Shown here one piece after another: positions 16,752-26,155 of a stretch of 64,000 nucleotides of DNA. The stretch covers positions 62,001 through 126,000 of the forward strand of contig PHBW01000002.1 in the NCBI GenBank assembly GCA_002840715.1, written 5' to 3'. Source of the stretch: Chloroflexi bacterium HGW-Chloroflexi-4 (GTDB lineage Bacteria > Chloroflexota > Anaerolineae > Anaerolineales > Anaerolineaceae). The position numbers were made by a program, and so were the translations under genes. How positions within the stretch are numbered: the first letter of the stretch is position 1; each line of letters opens with the position of its first letter. A model generated the notes under the pieces. The model ran no database searches. It worked only from the letters and a program-made list of their open reading frames with translations, and was not told where the DNA came from.

Positions 16752-18062
16752 TCAACCTTGTTCCCCTTCGATCATCTTCTCCAATATGTCGGTGGTCAGA
16801 GACTTCGGTCTTTCAATAGGTTTGCCCAGCGCACGCGACCAGGTGACATGAGTGGTGATACCCAAAATACGGCTGAAGCCGAATAAGACTGTATAGAAAT
16901 CCATTTCATTCAGACCAAAATAATGCTGCAGGGTGCCGTTGATCGCATCCACATTCGGCCACGGATTTTTGACCTTCTCGTTCTGCTTGAGAATATCAGG
17001 AAGAATTTGATAAACCTTTTCAACCAATTGGAACACAGGATCATCAGGCAGGTATTTCATGGCAAAATCACGCTGCGCCAAGAAACGCGGATCAGTGGCA
17101 CGCAACACAGCGTGTCCGTAACCCGGAATCAATCTTCCACTGTCAATGAACTCACGAAGATAATTGGTTAACTCTTCATCCGTGGGCAGTTTATCATTAA
17201 AGTGTGCCAATACATCCAGCAGCCAGCGCAGACACTCCTGATTAGCCAACCCATGCAGCGGACCAGCCAAGCCGTTCATTCCCGAAACACATGAAAGATA
17301 AATATCAGAAAGTGCTGAACCAACAAGGTGGCTGGCGTGTGTGCTGACGTTGGCTCCCTCATGATCAGAATGCAGCACCACAAACAGACGCATCAAATCC
17401 ATATAGGCTGGGTCGTGCTTGCCAATCATCCAGGCAAAGTTGGCACTCCAATCCAGCTTTGGATTAGGCTGCACAAAAATGCCATCACGATATTTGAGGT
17501 TATAAATATTGGCAATAATGGTGGGCAGCTTGGCGGTCAGGTTCAGGCTGTCTTCGAGGTAATAACCCCAGTAATCTTCTTTATCTATGCCGTAATAGAA
17601 GCGCCGCGCAAATACAGATTCACTTTGTAGTGCCATAATTGCCTGAGAGAAAAGTGTCATGGGATGAGTGTAGGCGGGCATGGGTGCCAGGGTTTTAAAT
17701 ACATGCTGAGGCACATTACTGCGCACCTTCCATTCAATTTCCACCTGTTCAGCTTCCTGTTTGGAGGGCATTTCGCCCGTCATCAACAGGTAATATAGCC
17801 CTCCTGCAAGCGGAAATTCGGCGTTATCTGCCCTGGGCAGTTCTTTAAGCACCTCTGGTATGGTGTAACTTCGCAGGCGAAGACCTTCTATTGGGGTGAC
17901 ATGAGATATATCCGTCACGCCAATAGGAACCCCACGAATGCCACCGTAAAGTTGCTCAACAGTAACCTCGGCAACATTAAAATTTCCATGTTCCTTGACC
18001 AGTTTTTTCATCCTGGCGCGTTCAGCGGTCAATTTTGAGATGATGCGGTGTTCAATATTCAT
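16752..18062 (-). CDS. citrate synthase, eukaryote-like type
   Basis: 436 residues. It condenses acetyl-CoA and oxaloacetate. The motifs are those of the mitochondrial-type enzyme: VVLHSDHEGANVS, the catalytic His in GPLHGLAN, PGYGHAVLR and the catalytic-Asp region EMDFYTVLFGFSR. It lacks the N-terminal beta domain and NADH site of the Gram-negative hexameric enzymes. The start ATG 18062 has AGGAGA six bases upstream. It sits 19 bases after the iclR gene on the same strand. Its partners icd and acnA diverge from the same intergenic region, so acetyl-CoA to 2-oxoglutarate is encoded together. Confidence 0.9.
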   Translation of the reverse strand: MNIEHRIISKLTAERARMKKLVKEHGNFNVAEVTVEQLYGGIRGVPIGVTDISHVTPIEGLRLRSYTIPEVLKELPRADNAEFPLAGGLYYLLMTGEMPSKQEAEQVEIEWKVRSNVPQHVFKTLAPMPAYTHPMTLFSQAIMALQSESVFARRFYYGIDKEDYWGYYLEDSLNLTAKLPTIIANIYNLKYRDGIFVQPNPKLDWSANFAWMIGKHDPAYMDLMRLFVVLHSDHEGANVSTHASHLVGSALSDIYLSCVSGMNGLAGPLHGLANQECLRWLLDVLAHFNDKLPTDEELTNYLREFIDSGRLIPGYGHAVLRATDPRFLAQRDFAMKYLPDDPVFQLVEKVYQILPDILKQNEKVKNPWPNVDAINGTLQHYFGLNEMDFYTVLFGFSRILGITTHVTWSRALGKPIERPKSLTTDILEKMIEGEQG

Positions 18063-18081
18063 GTCGTTCTCCTGTATTGCA

Positions 18082-18876
18082 TTAATGAGGACGTGAGTTG
18101 TATCCCAAAAGGCGTGAAATATCCATGGCGGCCATCACCGCATCACGCCCATATCGATCAATGACTTCCTGACTAAAACGCTGGGTCGGACCAGAAATAG
18201 TCAGCGCCCCGGCCACCTGACGATCAGGTCCATAGATGGGGGCAGCCACTCCAGATGCATCTTGAATCCACTCACCATGGCTTGAGGCATACCCCTGTTG
18301 TCTGATCTTGACCAATTCTTCACGCAGCATTTTAAGATCCGTGATCGTATGGCGTGTAAAGGGTTGCAGCGGCACAATTGCTAAAATATGCTCCTGCTGA
18401 TCCTCTGGCAAAAAAGCCAGGATCACCTTCCCCGCAGACCCAGCATATAAAGGAAGGCGCAGCCCCAGGCGGGCGACGATGCGTACACTTTGCGGAGACT
18501 CCAATCTCTCAACACAGACACGATCTGTCCCATCCACCACGTAGAGACTGATGGTCTCGCGTGAAAGCTGCTGCAGTTCATTCATAATCGGCATGGCCAC
18601 TGCACGGATATCAAGGGTCGCCAGATAGACCCCGCTCCAATTAAGGATGCGAATGCCCACGCTGTAGGTTTTGGTGTCATTGTTCTGCCGTAAGACACCT
18701 CGCTCCTTCATTTCTTGAAGCAGACGGCCGGTGGTGCTGGTGGAGAGGCCTGTCATTCTGGCCAACTCGCGCACACCCAGATCAGTGCGTTCCTGGGTGA
18801 AACAATCCAGAATCTCGCATACATGGGCCAGCACACCTTTTTTGGAACTGCTCAAATCACTCATATATTGTCCCAT
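18082..18876 (-). CDS. IclR family transcriptional regulator
   Basis: 264 residues. The N-terminal winged helix (about 18-75) contains LGVRELARMTGLSTSTTGRLLQEM. The C-terminal effector domain has LYAGSAGKVILAFL and ASGVAAPIYGPDRQVAGALTISGPTQRF, all standard IclR blocks. It is the first gene of the iclR-citrate synthase unit and divergent from icd-acnA, so control of both directions is likely. The start is 18876 or 18864 (MSDLSSS); neither has a strong Shine-Dalgarno sequence. The effector is unknown and plausibly an organic acid. Confidence 0.87.
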   Translation of the reverse strand: MGQYMSDLSSSKKGVLAHVCEILDCFTQERTDLGVRELARMTGLSTSTTGRLLQEMKERGVLRQNNDTKTYSVGIRILNWSGVYLATLDIRAVAMPIMNELQQLSRETISLYVVDGTDRVCVERLESPQSVRIVARLGLRLPLYAGSAGKVILAFLPEDQQEHILAIVPLQPFTRHTITDLKMLREELVKIRQQGYASSHGEWIQDASGVAAPIYGPDRQVAGALTISGPTQRFSQEVIDRYGRDAVMAAMDISRLLGYNSRPH

Positions 18877-18881
18877 ATAGT

Positions 18882-18915
18882 AAGACAGCGTCCCACTATT
18901 TATTGTATAATAGTG
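18882..18915 (+). promoter_or_regulatory. icd promoter overlapped by an inverted repeat
   Basis: A sigma-70-like promoter, AAGACA (18882-18887) with an 18-base spacer and TATAAT (18906-18911), lies 51 bases upstream of icd. A perfect inverted repeat CACTATT (18894-18900) / AATAGTG (18909-18915) covers the -10 box. That is the expected position for an IclR-type repressor site between the divergent units. Confidence 0.55.
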
Positions 18916-18961
18916 TACATAATTTGATTGCGTTTGTCAATTACCTATTTGGAGTATTTAA

Positions 18962-20245
18962 ATGGTTCAATTCAGCACTGCTCAAACCATCACGGTTCAA
19001 AACGGAAAAATTATTGTTCCCGACCATCCTATCATCCCTTTTTTGGAAGGTGACGGGGTCGGCCCGGAAGTCATGCGCTCTGCCCAACAGGTTGTAGACG
19101 CTGCGGTTGCCAAAGCGTATAACGGCAATCGCTCAATTGAATGGAAAGAAGTTCTGGCCGGACAAAAAGCTGAAAAACTGACGGGCACCACCCTGCCCGA
19201 AGAAACGCTCAACACTTTCAAAACATGCCATGTCGGGCTCAAGGGTCCGCTCAACACCTCGGTGGGAGAAGGTGCACGTTCATTAAATGTGGCGCTTCGC
19301 AAAGAGTTGGACCTGTATGCCAACTTCCGTCCAACCAAGTATTACGCGCCGGCACCCTCCCCTCTGCTGCATCCTGAACGCGTGGATGTGGTGCTCTTCC
19401 GTGAGAATACTGAAGACGTTTACTCCGGCATTGAGTTCGCCGCCGGCACGGATGGCGCCAGAGCTCTGCTCGAATTCTTCAGAACCCAGTCGCCTGAGAA
19501 TTACGCACGCATCCGCTTTCCGGAAACCTCCGCTTTGGGGCTGAAACCCGTCTCGGTCGAAGGCTCCCAGCGCATTGTACGAAGTGCGATCGAACATGCG
19601 CTGAAGGCAAAGCGCAAATCGGTCAGCCTTCTGCACAAAGGCAACATCATGAAATTCACTGAAGGCGGATTCATGAACTGGGGTTACGATGTGGCTGAAA
19701 AAGAGTTTTCAGTGGAAACATACAGCATGCGGCAGCACAAAACCCTCAGCGCTGAAAAAGGGGAAGAAGCCGCCGCTGAAGCGCTCAAAATAGCCAAAGC
19801 AGCAGGAAAGGTGATCGTCAAAGACATGATCGTAGATGCCGCTTTTGAACGTTCAATTGCCCACCCCGAAGACATGGATGTGCTGGTCACAACCAACCTG
19901 AACGGCGACTACCTTTCGGACGCACTGGCCGCACTGGTTGGCGGTTTGGGCATTGCCCCAGGAGCGAACATTAATTACCTGACCGGGGATGCGATTTTTG
20001 AAGCCGTTCACGGCACCGCACCTGACATTGCCGGTAAAGATCTGGCGAACCCATGTTCATTGATCTTGTCATCTGTGCTGATGCTGCGCTACATGGGCTG
20101 GACGGAAGCCGCCGATCTGGTTGAGAATTCGCTGAGCCAAACCTTTGCCGGACGAAACGTTACCCCAGATTTCGCCAGCCAGATGGATAATGCCGTCAGC
20201 TGTTCCACCACCCAATTCACTGCCTTGCTGCTTCAAAGGATTTAA
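18962..20245 (+). CDS. icd: isocitrate dehydrogenase (NADP type)
   Basis: 427 residues, the length of bacterial homodimeric Icd. It oxidises and decarboxylates isocitrate to 2-oxoglutarate. Visible blocks are IPFLEGDGVGPEV, EGARSLNVALRKELDLYANFRP (the isocitrate/phosphorylation-site region), VVLFRENTEDVYSGIEF, LLHKGNIMKFTEG and GDAIFEAVHGTAPDIAG. The last block lies in the cofactor-binding region; NADP preference is inferred from family and not fully provable here. The start ATG 18962 has GGAG just upstream. It is followed after one base by acnA. Confidence 0.93.
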   Translation: MVQFSTAQTITVQNGKIIVPDHPIIPFLEGDGVGPEVMRSAQQVVDAAVAKAYNGNRSIEWKEVLAGQKAEKLTGTTLPEETLNTFKTCHVGLKGPLNTSVGEGARSLNVALRKELDLYANFRPTKYYAPAPSPLLHPERVDVVLFRENTEDVYSGIEFAAGTDGARALLEFFRTQSPENYARIRFPETSALGLKPVSVEGSQRIVRSAIEHALKAKRKSVSLLHKGNIMKFTEGGFMNWGYDVAEKEFSVETYSMRQHKTLSAEKGEEAAAEALKIAKAAGKVIVKDMIVDAAFERSIAHPEDMDVLVTTNLNGDYLSDALAALVGGLGIAPGANINYLTGDAIFEAVHGTAPDIAGKDLANPCSLILSSVLMLRYMGWTEAADLVENSLSQTFAGRNVTPDFASQMDNAVSCSTTQFTALLLQRI

Positions 20246-20246
20246 C

Positions 20247-22928
20247 ATGAGCCACAAAAACAACCCTTACCTCACTGATTCGATTTCATTGGAAGGCAAG
20301 ACCTACCGCTACTATCCGCTGCGGCAGATTGAAGAAACCGGAACGCCTAAACTACAGAATCTGCCCTACTGCATCCGCATTATGTTGGAAAGCTCCCTGC
20401 GAAATTTTAACGGGCAAACCATCACTGCCCAAAACGTCAACGATCTGGTCAATTGGACCAGCATCCCCGGCGATCACGGGCTCGTTTCGTTTAATCCGGC
20501 ACGCATCCTCCTACAAGACCTCACAGGCGTGCCCCTGGTGGTAGATCTGGCAGCCCTGCGTGAGGCTGCTCAAAGGAACGGCAAAGACCCCGCCGGTATC
20601 AATCCTTTGATCCCGGTTGACCTGGTCATTGACCACTCCATCCAGGTGGATTTCGCCGGTTCGGGTGAAGCGCTCGCCAAAAACACGAAAATCGAATATG
20701 CCCGCAACCGCGAACGTTACGAGTTCCTCAAGTGGGCTCAGTCTTCCATCCGCAATTTCAGGGTCATCCCGCCTGCATCGGGCATCGTGCATCAGGTGAA
20801 CCTTGAATACCTGGCACAGGTCGCCATGACCAATGAAGAAGATGGAGAAATCTGGGTTTACCCTGACAGCGTCTTCGGCACGGATTCACACACCACCATG
20901 ATCAACGGATTGGGTGTGTTGGGCTGGGGTGTGGGCGGCATCGAAGCTGCTGCCGCAATGCTGCGCCAGCCGGTGGAGACGTTGATTCCGGATGTGGTGG
21001 GTGTAAAGGTAAGCGGCTCACTCAAAGAAGGCGTCTCCCCTACCGATGTTGTGCTCACCCTCACCCACATGCTGCGCAAGCTAGGTGTGGTCAACAAAAT
21101 GGTTGAGTTCTACGGCGAAGGGCTGGATGCGCTGAGCGTGCCCAACCGCGCCATGCTGTCAAACATGGCGCCAGAATACGGCGCAACTGCGGCTTACTTC
21201 CCTGTCGATCAGGCCGTGTTGGATTATCTACAACTCACCGGACGTCCCGCAGAATTGGTCTCGCTCGTTGAAGCTTATTTCAAAGCGCAAGGGCTCTTCC
21301 GCTCGGCTGAAAGCACAGTGCCAGAATACACTGTCAAAGTCGATTTGAATCTCGACTTGATCGAACCCTCCCTGGCCGGACCGAAACGTCCGCAAGACTT
21401 GGTGCAATTGGACCAGGTCAGCCAAAATTTCAAAAACGCATTGTCTGCCCCGCTTGATGCCCGCGGATTTGCCCTTCCCGCCGAATTGCTGGATAAAAAA
21501 GCCGCTCTCAACCTGGCTGGCAGCCCATCAGAGCTGACCCACGGATCAGTCGTGATTGCCTCGATCACCTCCTGCACCAACACCTCAGACCCTTTTGCGC
21601 TGATCAGCGCCGGCTTGCTGGCCAAAAAAGCGACCTCGCTCGGTTTGCGTGCCCAGCCTTATGTCAAAACCAGTTTTTCCCCTGGCTCAAAAGCCGTGAT
21701 GGATTACCTGCAAAAAGCAGGTCTGGTTGAACCGCTCGAACAATTGGGCTTTCATCTGGTTGGCTTTGGCTGCACCACTTGCATCGGCAACTCTGGTCCG
21801 CTCAATTCTGCCATTGGTGAAGCCATTACTCAAAATAAGCTGGTGGCAGCTTCGGTCATCTCTGGCAACCGCAACTTTGAGGGGCGCGTCCATCCGCTGG
21901 TACAGGCAAATTACTTGGCATCACCGGCGCTGGTGGTGGCGTATGCCCTCAGCGGTAATATGCAGCGTGACCTGCGCCAAGCCCCGCTCGGCTATTCTCA
22001 AAGCGGAGAACCTGTCTTTCTAAAAGATGTCTGGCCTTCCAATCAGGAAGTCTACAACACACTCAACCAGGTGGTTACCCCTGAGGTCTATCGCGATGCC
22101 TATGCGAAAATAACCGAAGGTGGTGAGTTGTGGAAGTCCATCAAAGTTGAGCCCAGTTTGCTCTACCATTGGAACCCGGCGTCAACCTACATTCTGGAAT
22201 CGCCTTTCTGTGACACAAAGAGCAACGCAGGCACTGACCTAATCAGCGCCCGCATTTTAGCCATCTTTGGCGACTCAATCACGACCGACCACATCTCCCC
22301 AGCCGGTTCGATCCCGGGAAGCTCCCCCGCCGCGGATTATCTGCGCAGCAAGGGCGTGCAGCCAGCGGACTTCAACTCATACGGCGCGCGGCGCGGCAAC
22401 CATGAAGTGATGGAACGCGGAACCTTTGCCAACATCCGCATCAAGAACCTGTTGCTGCCCGGCGTGGAAGGCAGCCAGACCCGGCACTACCCCGATGGCG
22501 AGCAGATGAGCATCTTTGAGGCTGCCCAACGCTACAAGCAAGACGGCGTGGATACCATCATTTTGGCCGGCAAGGAATACGGCACCGGCTCAAGTCGTGA
22601 TTGGGCTGCCAAGGGACCGCTGCTTCTTGGCGTCAAAGCCGTGATCGCGGAATCGTTCGAGCGCATCCACCGCTCCAACCTGGCAGGCATGGGCGTGCTG
22701 CCACTGAAGTTTGCTGAAAATGAAAATGCTAAAACACTGGGGTTAGAAGAGGCTGAAATAATCACGCTTCAGGGGCTGAGCCATGTAACTCCAGGCGGAA
22801 TGATCTCGGTCACAGCATATAAAAATGACGGCGTAACCGTGCGCTTCTTGGTGAAAGTGCTGCTTAATTCAGAGGTAGAGATCAAGTTATGGCAAAACGG
22901 CGGCATTTTGAAGTCGTTTGTGAAATAA
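20247..22928 (+). CDS. acnA: aconitate hydratase A
   Basis: 893 residues, full length for AcnA. It isomerises citrate to isocitrate using a 4Fe-4S cluster. Cluster ligands are visible at SITSCTNTSDP and GFGCTTCIGNSGPL. FGTDSHTTMINGLGVLGWGVGG and the swivelling-domain GKEYGTGSSRDWAAKGP are intact. The start is ATG 20247 with AAGGA six bases upstream, one base after the icd stop; a longer upstream frame overlaps icd and is not credible. The last 330 bases recur as a partial copy at 23872-24201, with 84 of 85 bases identical in 22836-22920. Confidence 0.94.
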   Translation: MSHKNNPYLTDSISLEGKTYRYYPLRQIEETGTPKLQNLPYCIRIMLESSLRNFNGQTITAQNVNDLVNWTSIPGDHGLVSFNPARILLQDLTGVPLVVDLAALREAAQRNGKDPAGINPLIPVDLVIDHSIQVDFAGSGEALAKNTKIEYARNRERYEFLKWAQSSIRNFRVIPPASGIVHQVNLEYLAQVAMTNEEDGEIWVYPDSVFGTDSHTTMINGLGVLGWGVGGIEAAAAMLRQPVETLIPDVVGVKVSGSLKEGVSPTDVVLTLTHMLRKLGVVNKMVEFYGEGLDALSVPNRAMLSNMAPEYGATAAYFPVDQAVLDYLQLTGRPAELVSLVEAYFKAQGLFRSAESTVPEYTVKVDLNLDLIEPSLAGPKRPQDLVQLDQVSQNFKNALSAPLDARGFALPAELLDKKAALNLAGSPSELTHGSVVIASITSCTNTSDPFALISAGLLAKKATSLGLRAQPYVKTSFSPGSKAVMDYLQKAGLVEPLEQLGFHLVGFGCTTCIGNSGPLNSAIGEAITQNKLVAASVISGNRNFEGRVHPLVQANYLASPALVVAYALSGNMQRDLRQAPLGYSQSGEPVFLKDVWPSNQEVYNTLNQVVTPEVYRDAYAKITEGGELWKSIKVEPSLLYHWNPASTYILESPFCDTKSNAGTDLISARILAIFGDSITTDHISPAGSIPGSSPAADYLRSKGVQPADFNSYGARRGNHEVMERGTFANIRIKNLLLPGVEGSQTRHYPDGEQMSIFEAAQRYKQDGVDTIILAGKEYGTGSSRDWAAKGPLLLGVKAVIAESFERIHRSNLAGMGVLPLKFAENENAKTLGLEEAEIITLQGLSHVTPGGMISVTAYKNDGVTVRFLVKVLLNSEVEIKLWQNGGILKSFVK

Positions 22929-22929
22929 A

Positions 22930-22964
22930 AAATTAGCCCTCAAAGAATACTTGAGGGCTAATTT
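22930..22964 (+). terminator. rho-independent terminator after acnA
   Basis: A perfect 14-bp stem, 22930-22943 with 22951-22964 (core TTAGCCCTCAA / TTGAGGGCTAA), a 7-base loop and T-rich 3' arm. It lies immediately after the acnA stop. Confidence 0.85.
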
Positions 22965-23080
22965 TCTAAAAGCTCAAATGAAAAATATAATTACCCGGAA
23001 ATTTTTCGTCAAATAGCCTAAAATTAATGAACTCCTTGATCACACAAATGATAGCCTTCATTTGTGTTTTATTAAAATTG

Positions 23081-23563
23081 TTATTTCCACTCCTCCATAA
23101 ATTCTTCTATTGCCGCGCAAATTGGACGAGTGCTTTTGGGAATGGCAACATGCCAACGAACATCGATTTCATTATTTTCATTCTGCCAAATCAAAAATTG
23201 TGAAACTTCAATATTTAATTGGTCATCAATTCGATTCTCAGTACTAATGGGTAAGTATTTGATGAATGGAAAATATTTAAAAGCAACAGTCTTTCCAGTA
23301 ATATTATTTTTGATTCTGACACTAAATTGTTCGTATTGTCCTTTGCTACTGGAATTTAACAATGTAATGATTCCCCTTGTAGTTCCGTTTAGGTTACAAA
23401 CACCACGGTTATTTTTCCAGGTGATAGGAATTTCAAATTCAAAAGGTTCAAGAATTTTTCGAAATCCCACTTTTGAATCAACAATATGAGTGACACCATT
23501 GCCTTTGGATTTAATATCAGAATTTTGGTTCTCGTATATGATCTTCATTTGTTTTCTACCCAT
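23081..23563 (-). CDS. hypothetical protein in the AT-rich insertion
   Basis: 160 residues (an ATG at 23548 is an alternative start). I do not recognise it. There is no signal peptide or membrane segment, and the predicted beta-rich character (FEFEIPITWKNN, GIITLLNSSSKG) suggests a sandwich-like fold. Its base composition is clearly more AT-rich than the TCA genes on either side. It lies opposite in strand between acnA and the duplicated acnA end, so it was probably brought in with or after the duplication. Confidence 0.55.
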   Translation of the reverse strand: MGRKQMKIIYENQNSDIKSKGNGVTHIVDSKVGFRKILEPFEFEIPITWKNNRGVCNLNGTTRGIITLLNSSSKGQYEQFSVRIKNNITGKTVAFKYFPFIKYLPISTENRIDDQLNIEVSQFLIWQNENNEIDVRWHVAIPKSTRPICAAIEEFMEEWK

Positions 23564-23871
23564 ATAATATTCATCGATATAACTGGTAAATAGAAACTAA
23601 TTGCTATATTTTTCTTTCCAATATTTTTTCCAAGAAAAAACTAATACTACTATCAATTAGAAATAAAAGGAACAAATCAAAATTTGATTATCACACTTCA
23701 GTATTGAAATTAAGTACTCAAATCCTTGTTACAAATCAGTTTTTTTGTTTTTACAAGATTAATAATTTAAAATTTATATCAATTGACAGAAATTATACTT
23801 TTTTCCATCTACTTCGACTAATACTATCGACTTTTATCAGATACTAATTCACAAATAAACAAACCAAAAGG
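23564..23871. other. AT-rich spacer without a gene
   Basis: 308 bases, strongly AT-rich, with homopolymer runs and a short palindrome (AATCAAAATTTGATT near 23677). I see no open frame with a start and Shine-Dalgarno sequence and no insertion-sequence ends. The junction with the acnA copy is sharp at about 23871. Confidence 0.5.
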
Positions 23872-24201
23872 GATTGGGCCGCCAAGGGTCCACTGCTGCT
23901 GGGCGTCAAGGCAGTGATCGCCGAATCCTTCGAGCGTATTCACCGCTCCAACCTGGCGGGCATGGGCGTGCTGCCACTGCAATTTTCAGTCAACGAAAAC
24001 GCAAATATTCTGGGACTGGATGGCTCTAAATTAATCGTTTTCAAGGGATTGAAACAAATAACTCCCGGCGGCATGATTTCGGTGAATGCCCACAAAAAGG
24101 GAGGCGTCACCGTGCGCTTCTTGGTGAAAGTGCTGCTTAATTCAGAGGCAGAGATCAAGTTATGGCAAAACGGCGGCATTTTGAAGTCGTTTGGCCAATA
24201 A
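23872..24201 (+). pseudogene. truncated 3' copy of acnA
   Basis: The frame begins at DWAAKGPLLLG and runs without stops to TAA 24199-24201, 109 codons matching the last 109 codons of acnA at a constant offset of 1273 bases with no indel. It lacks more than 85 percent of the enzyme, including the cluster site, so it cannot be aconitase. Divergence is uneven: moderate at the start, high in the middle (about 22700-22835 against 23973-24108), then one mismatch in 85 at the end. An ATG at 23961 or 23914 codon usage could yield only a fragment. A separate terminator follows. Confidence 0.85.
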
Positions 24202-24210
24202 AAAACAACA

Positions 24211-24255
24211 AACACAACCCCTTCGGAAGAAATCCGTAAGGGGTTGTGTTTTATT
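24211..24255 (+). terminator. rho-independent terminator after the acnA fragment
   Basis: A 13-bp stem AACACAACCCCTT (24211-24223) / AAGGGGTTGTGTT (24238-24250) with extra inner pairing (CGGA/TCCG) and a following T tract. It is unrelated in sequence to the terminator of the intact acnA. Confidence 0.85.
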
Positions 24256-24370
24256 TTTAAGGAATCCATTTGTTTTTAAAATTTACCCTTATTTGACTTC
24301 CCTTTTTGGATGGGGTAGACTGAATTAGGTCCAAATTTGGCAAACGTATTGTTTTGGGTTAGGAGATTTC

Positions 24371-26134
24371 TTGAATCAAAAATCATTCGATTACATGTCA
24401 TTATTACACAATCATATTGATACATCCCGTGTTCCATTTAGCGACAGAGGATCACGATTATTAGTGTTTCGCTATTCCGATAAAAGCAGTTTTTATGTCA
24501 AGCTGGCAGAACGTCTGACACAATTGGATTCAGATAATGAAGCATATCTGAAACGTCCTCCATTTATTCAAGATCTCACTTTAATAGATTCAGATGGAAA
24601 TCCATTGGAGTTCAGGGTCGAAAGTAGTCCCTCCCGATTAGAAATTCATACCCAATCCGGCGATTTTGAGATGCTCTTCCAAGACCAGCAAACTATTGCG
24701 CTTGGGCTGCCGGCAAATCTGATATGCGGCATTCGTTTTCGAGTTTTTCCCCAATATTGGCATAGTTCCGTTCAAGGAGGAAAGTTCATCTCAGTTCGCA
24801 ACCTGGTCTATACGACAAATGGAGAAGTTGTCCGAAATGAGATTACTCCAGTTGAAGGAGGATATGAGGTTGAGTTCCTGATAAAAACATTTGAAGATTG
24901 TGCCGCTTCAATTGATATTTATCCGGGTGACCGAAGTACAACACCCATACAACCTTTTTCAATTTTACGTTCAAAAGCAGAAATACGCTGGCGCGAATGG
25001 TTTGATCATGTTCCTCCAGTTCAATTAAAGTATGCCCGTACTTATGCCTACGCCTGGTGGATAATGGCAAATAACCTCATCAGTCCTCAAGGAAAAGTAA
25101 TATACGAAGCCATGACGCCATCGAAAATCGGATATGTGGGTTTGTGGTTATGGGATAGCGCCCTGCACGCATTAGCCTATCGGCATATTGACCCAATTCT
25201 GGCACGAAATCAAATCCGATCAATGCTCGCTCATCAATTGCCCAATGGCATGCTGCCTGACGCAGTGTTTGATGACGGAGTGGTTTCAACCATAGACCAC
25301 CCAATCACAGGTGAAGTAACTAAACCTCCCATCCTGGCATGGTCAGTTCTCAAGCTCCATGAAACTGACCCTGATATTGACTTTTTATCTGAAGTGTACG
25401 TCCCTCTTGTAAGACTTAATGCATGGTGGTTCACAATGAATGACGACGATGGGGATGGCTTGGCCCAATACAACCATCCTTATTCCTCTGGTCTTGATGA
25501 CAGCCCATTATGGGATCAAGGCATGCCTGTGGAATCGCCAGACTTAAATACCTATCTCTGTATTCAAATGAACTCTCTGGGTTCCATTGCAGAAATCTTA
25601 CACATGGACGCCGAAGCAGCTATGTGGCGGCGAAGAGCAGCCTCAATGGTTAGGCGTATGATCAAACATTTTTGGGACCCCGATTCTGGGCTGTTTTGGG
25701 CACAAAAAGATCATCATCCCATTAAGATTGTTACACCTTTTAGTCTTTATCCACTATGGACTGGATATCTCCCTGAAGACATTAAAAATCGCCTTGTTGA
25801 AAATTTGAAAGATCCAAGAATGTTTTGGGGTCAGTATTTGATACCTACAGTTGCGCGCAACGATCCCAATTATGACCCTCAAACTATGTGGCGTGGACCA
25901 GTTTGGGCAAATATTAATTACTTCTTTATTGAAGCGCTGCAGATGGTGGGTGAAATAAATTTTGCAAAGGAATTACGCGATCGTACTTTGGAAATGATCA
26001 TGGCTCAAAGAGATATTTATGAATTCTATGATGCTGAAACGGGTTCACCCCCTCTTAAAGCCGTAAATAACTTTGGTTGGACTTCAGCAATATTTATTGA
26101 TCTTGCTATTCAAGCGAGCAAAGAAGAAGAATAA
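24371..26134 (+). CDS. GH63-like (alpha/alpha)6-barrel glycoside hydrolase
   Basis: 587 residues with no signal peptide, so cytoplasmic. The C-terminal two thirds form a glucosidase-type helical barrel: LWLWDSALHALAYRHIDP, HQLPNGMLPDAVFDDG, SGLDDSPLWDQG, MWRGPVWANINYF and NNFGWTSAIFIDLA are the blocks of GH63 and mannosylglycerate/glucosylglycerate hydrolases. The substrate could be a trehalose-like or glucosylglycerate-like solute. The start is TTG 24371 with AGGAGA five bases upstream. It is first in a run with GT20, GT4 and OtsB genes, so it probably breaks down a product of that cluster. Confidence 0.72.
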   Translation: MNQKSFDYMSLLHNHIDTSRVPFSDRGSRLLVFRYSDKSSFYVKLAERLTQLDSDNEAYLKRPPFIQDLTLIDSDGNPLEFRVESSPSRLEIHTQSGDFEMLFQDQQTIALGLPANLICGIRFRVFPQYWHSSVQGGKFISVRNLVYTTNGEVVRNEITPVEGGYEVEFLIKTFEDCAASIDIYPGDRSTTPIQPFSILRSKAEIRWREWFDHVPPVQLKYARTYAYAWWIMANNLISPQGKVIYEAMTPSKIGYVGLWLWDSALHALAYRHIDPILARNQIRSMLAHQLPNGMLPDAVFDDGVVSTIDHPITGEVTKPPILAWSVLKLHETDPDIDFLSEVYVPLVRLNAWWFTMNDDDGDGLAQYNHPYSSGLDDSPLWDQGMPVESPDLNTYLCIQMNSLGSIAEILHMDAEAAMWRRRAASMVRRMIKHFWDPDSGLFWAQKDHHPIKIVTPFSLYPLWTGYLPEDIKNRLVENLKDPRMFWGQYLIPTVARNDPNYDPQTMWRGPVWANINYFFIEALQMVGEINFAKELRDRTLEMIMAQRDIYEFYDAETGSPPLKAVNNFGWTSAIFIDLAIQASKEEE

Positions 26135-26155
26135 TAATAACAGGGAAGTTTTGAT

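Noticed and set aside
20145..20246. 34-codon upstream extension of acnA
   Set aside because: It lies inside icd, and ATG 20247 has its own Shine-Dalgarno sequence and matches the family start.
23564..23871. possible insertion-sequence remnant
   Set aside because: No transposase fragment, terminal repeat or target duplication could be seen; composition alone is not enough.
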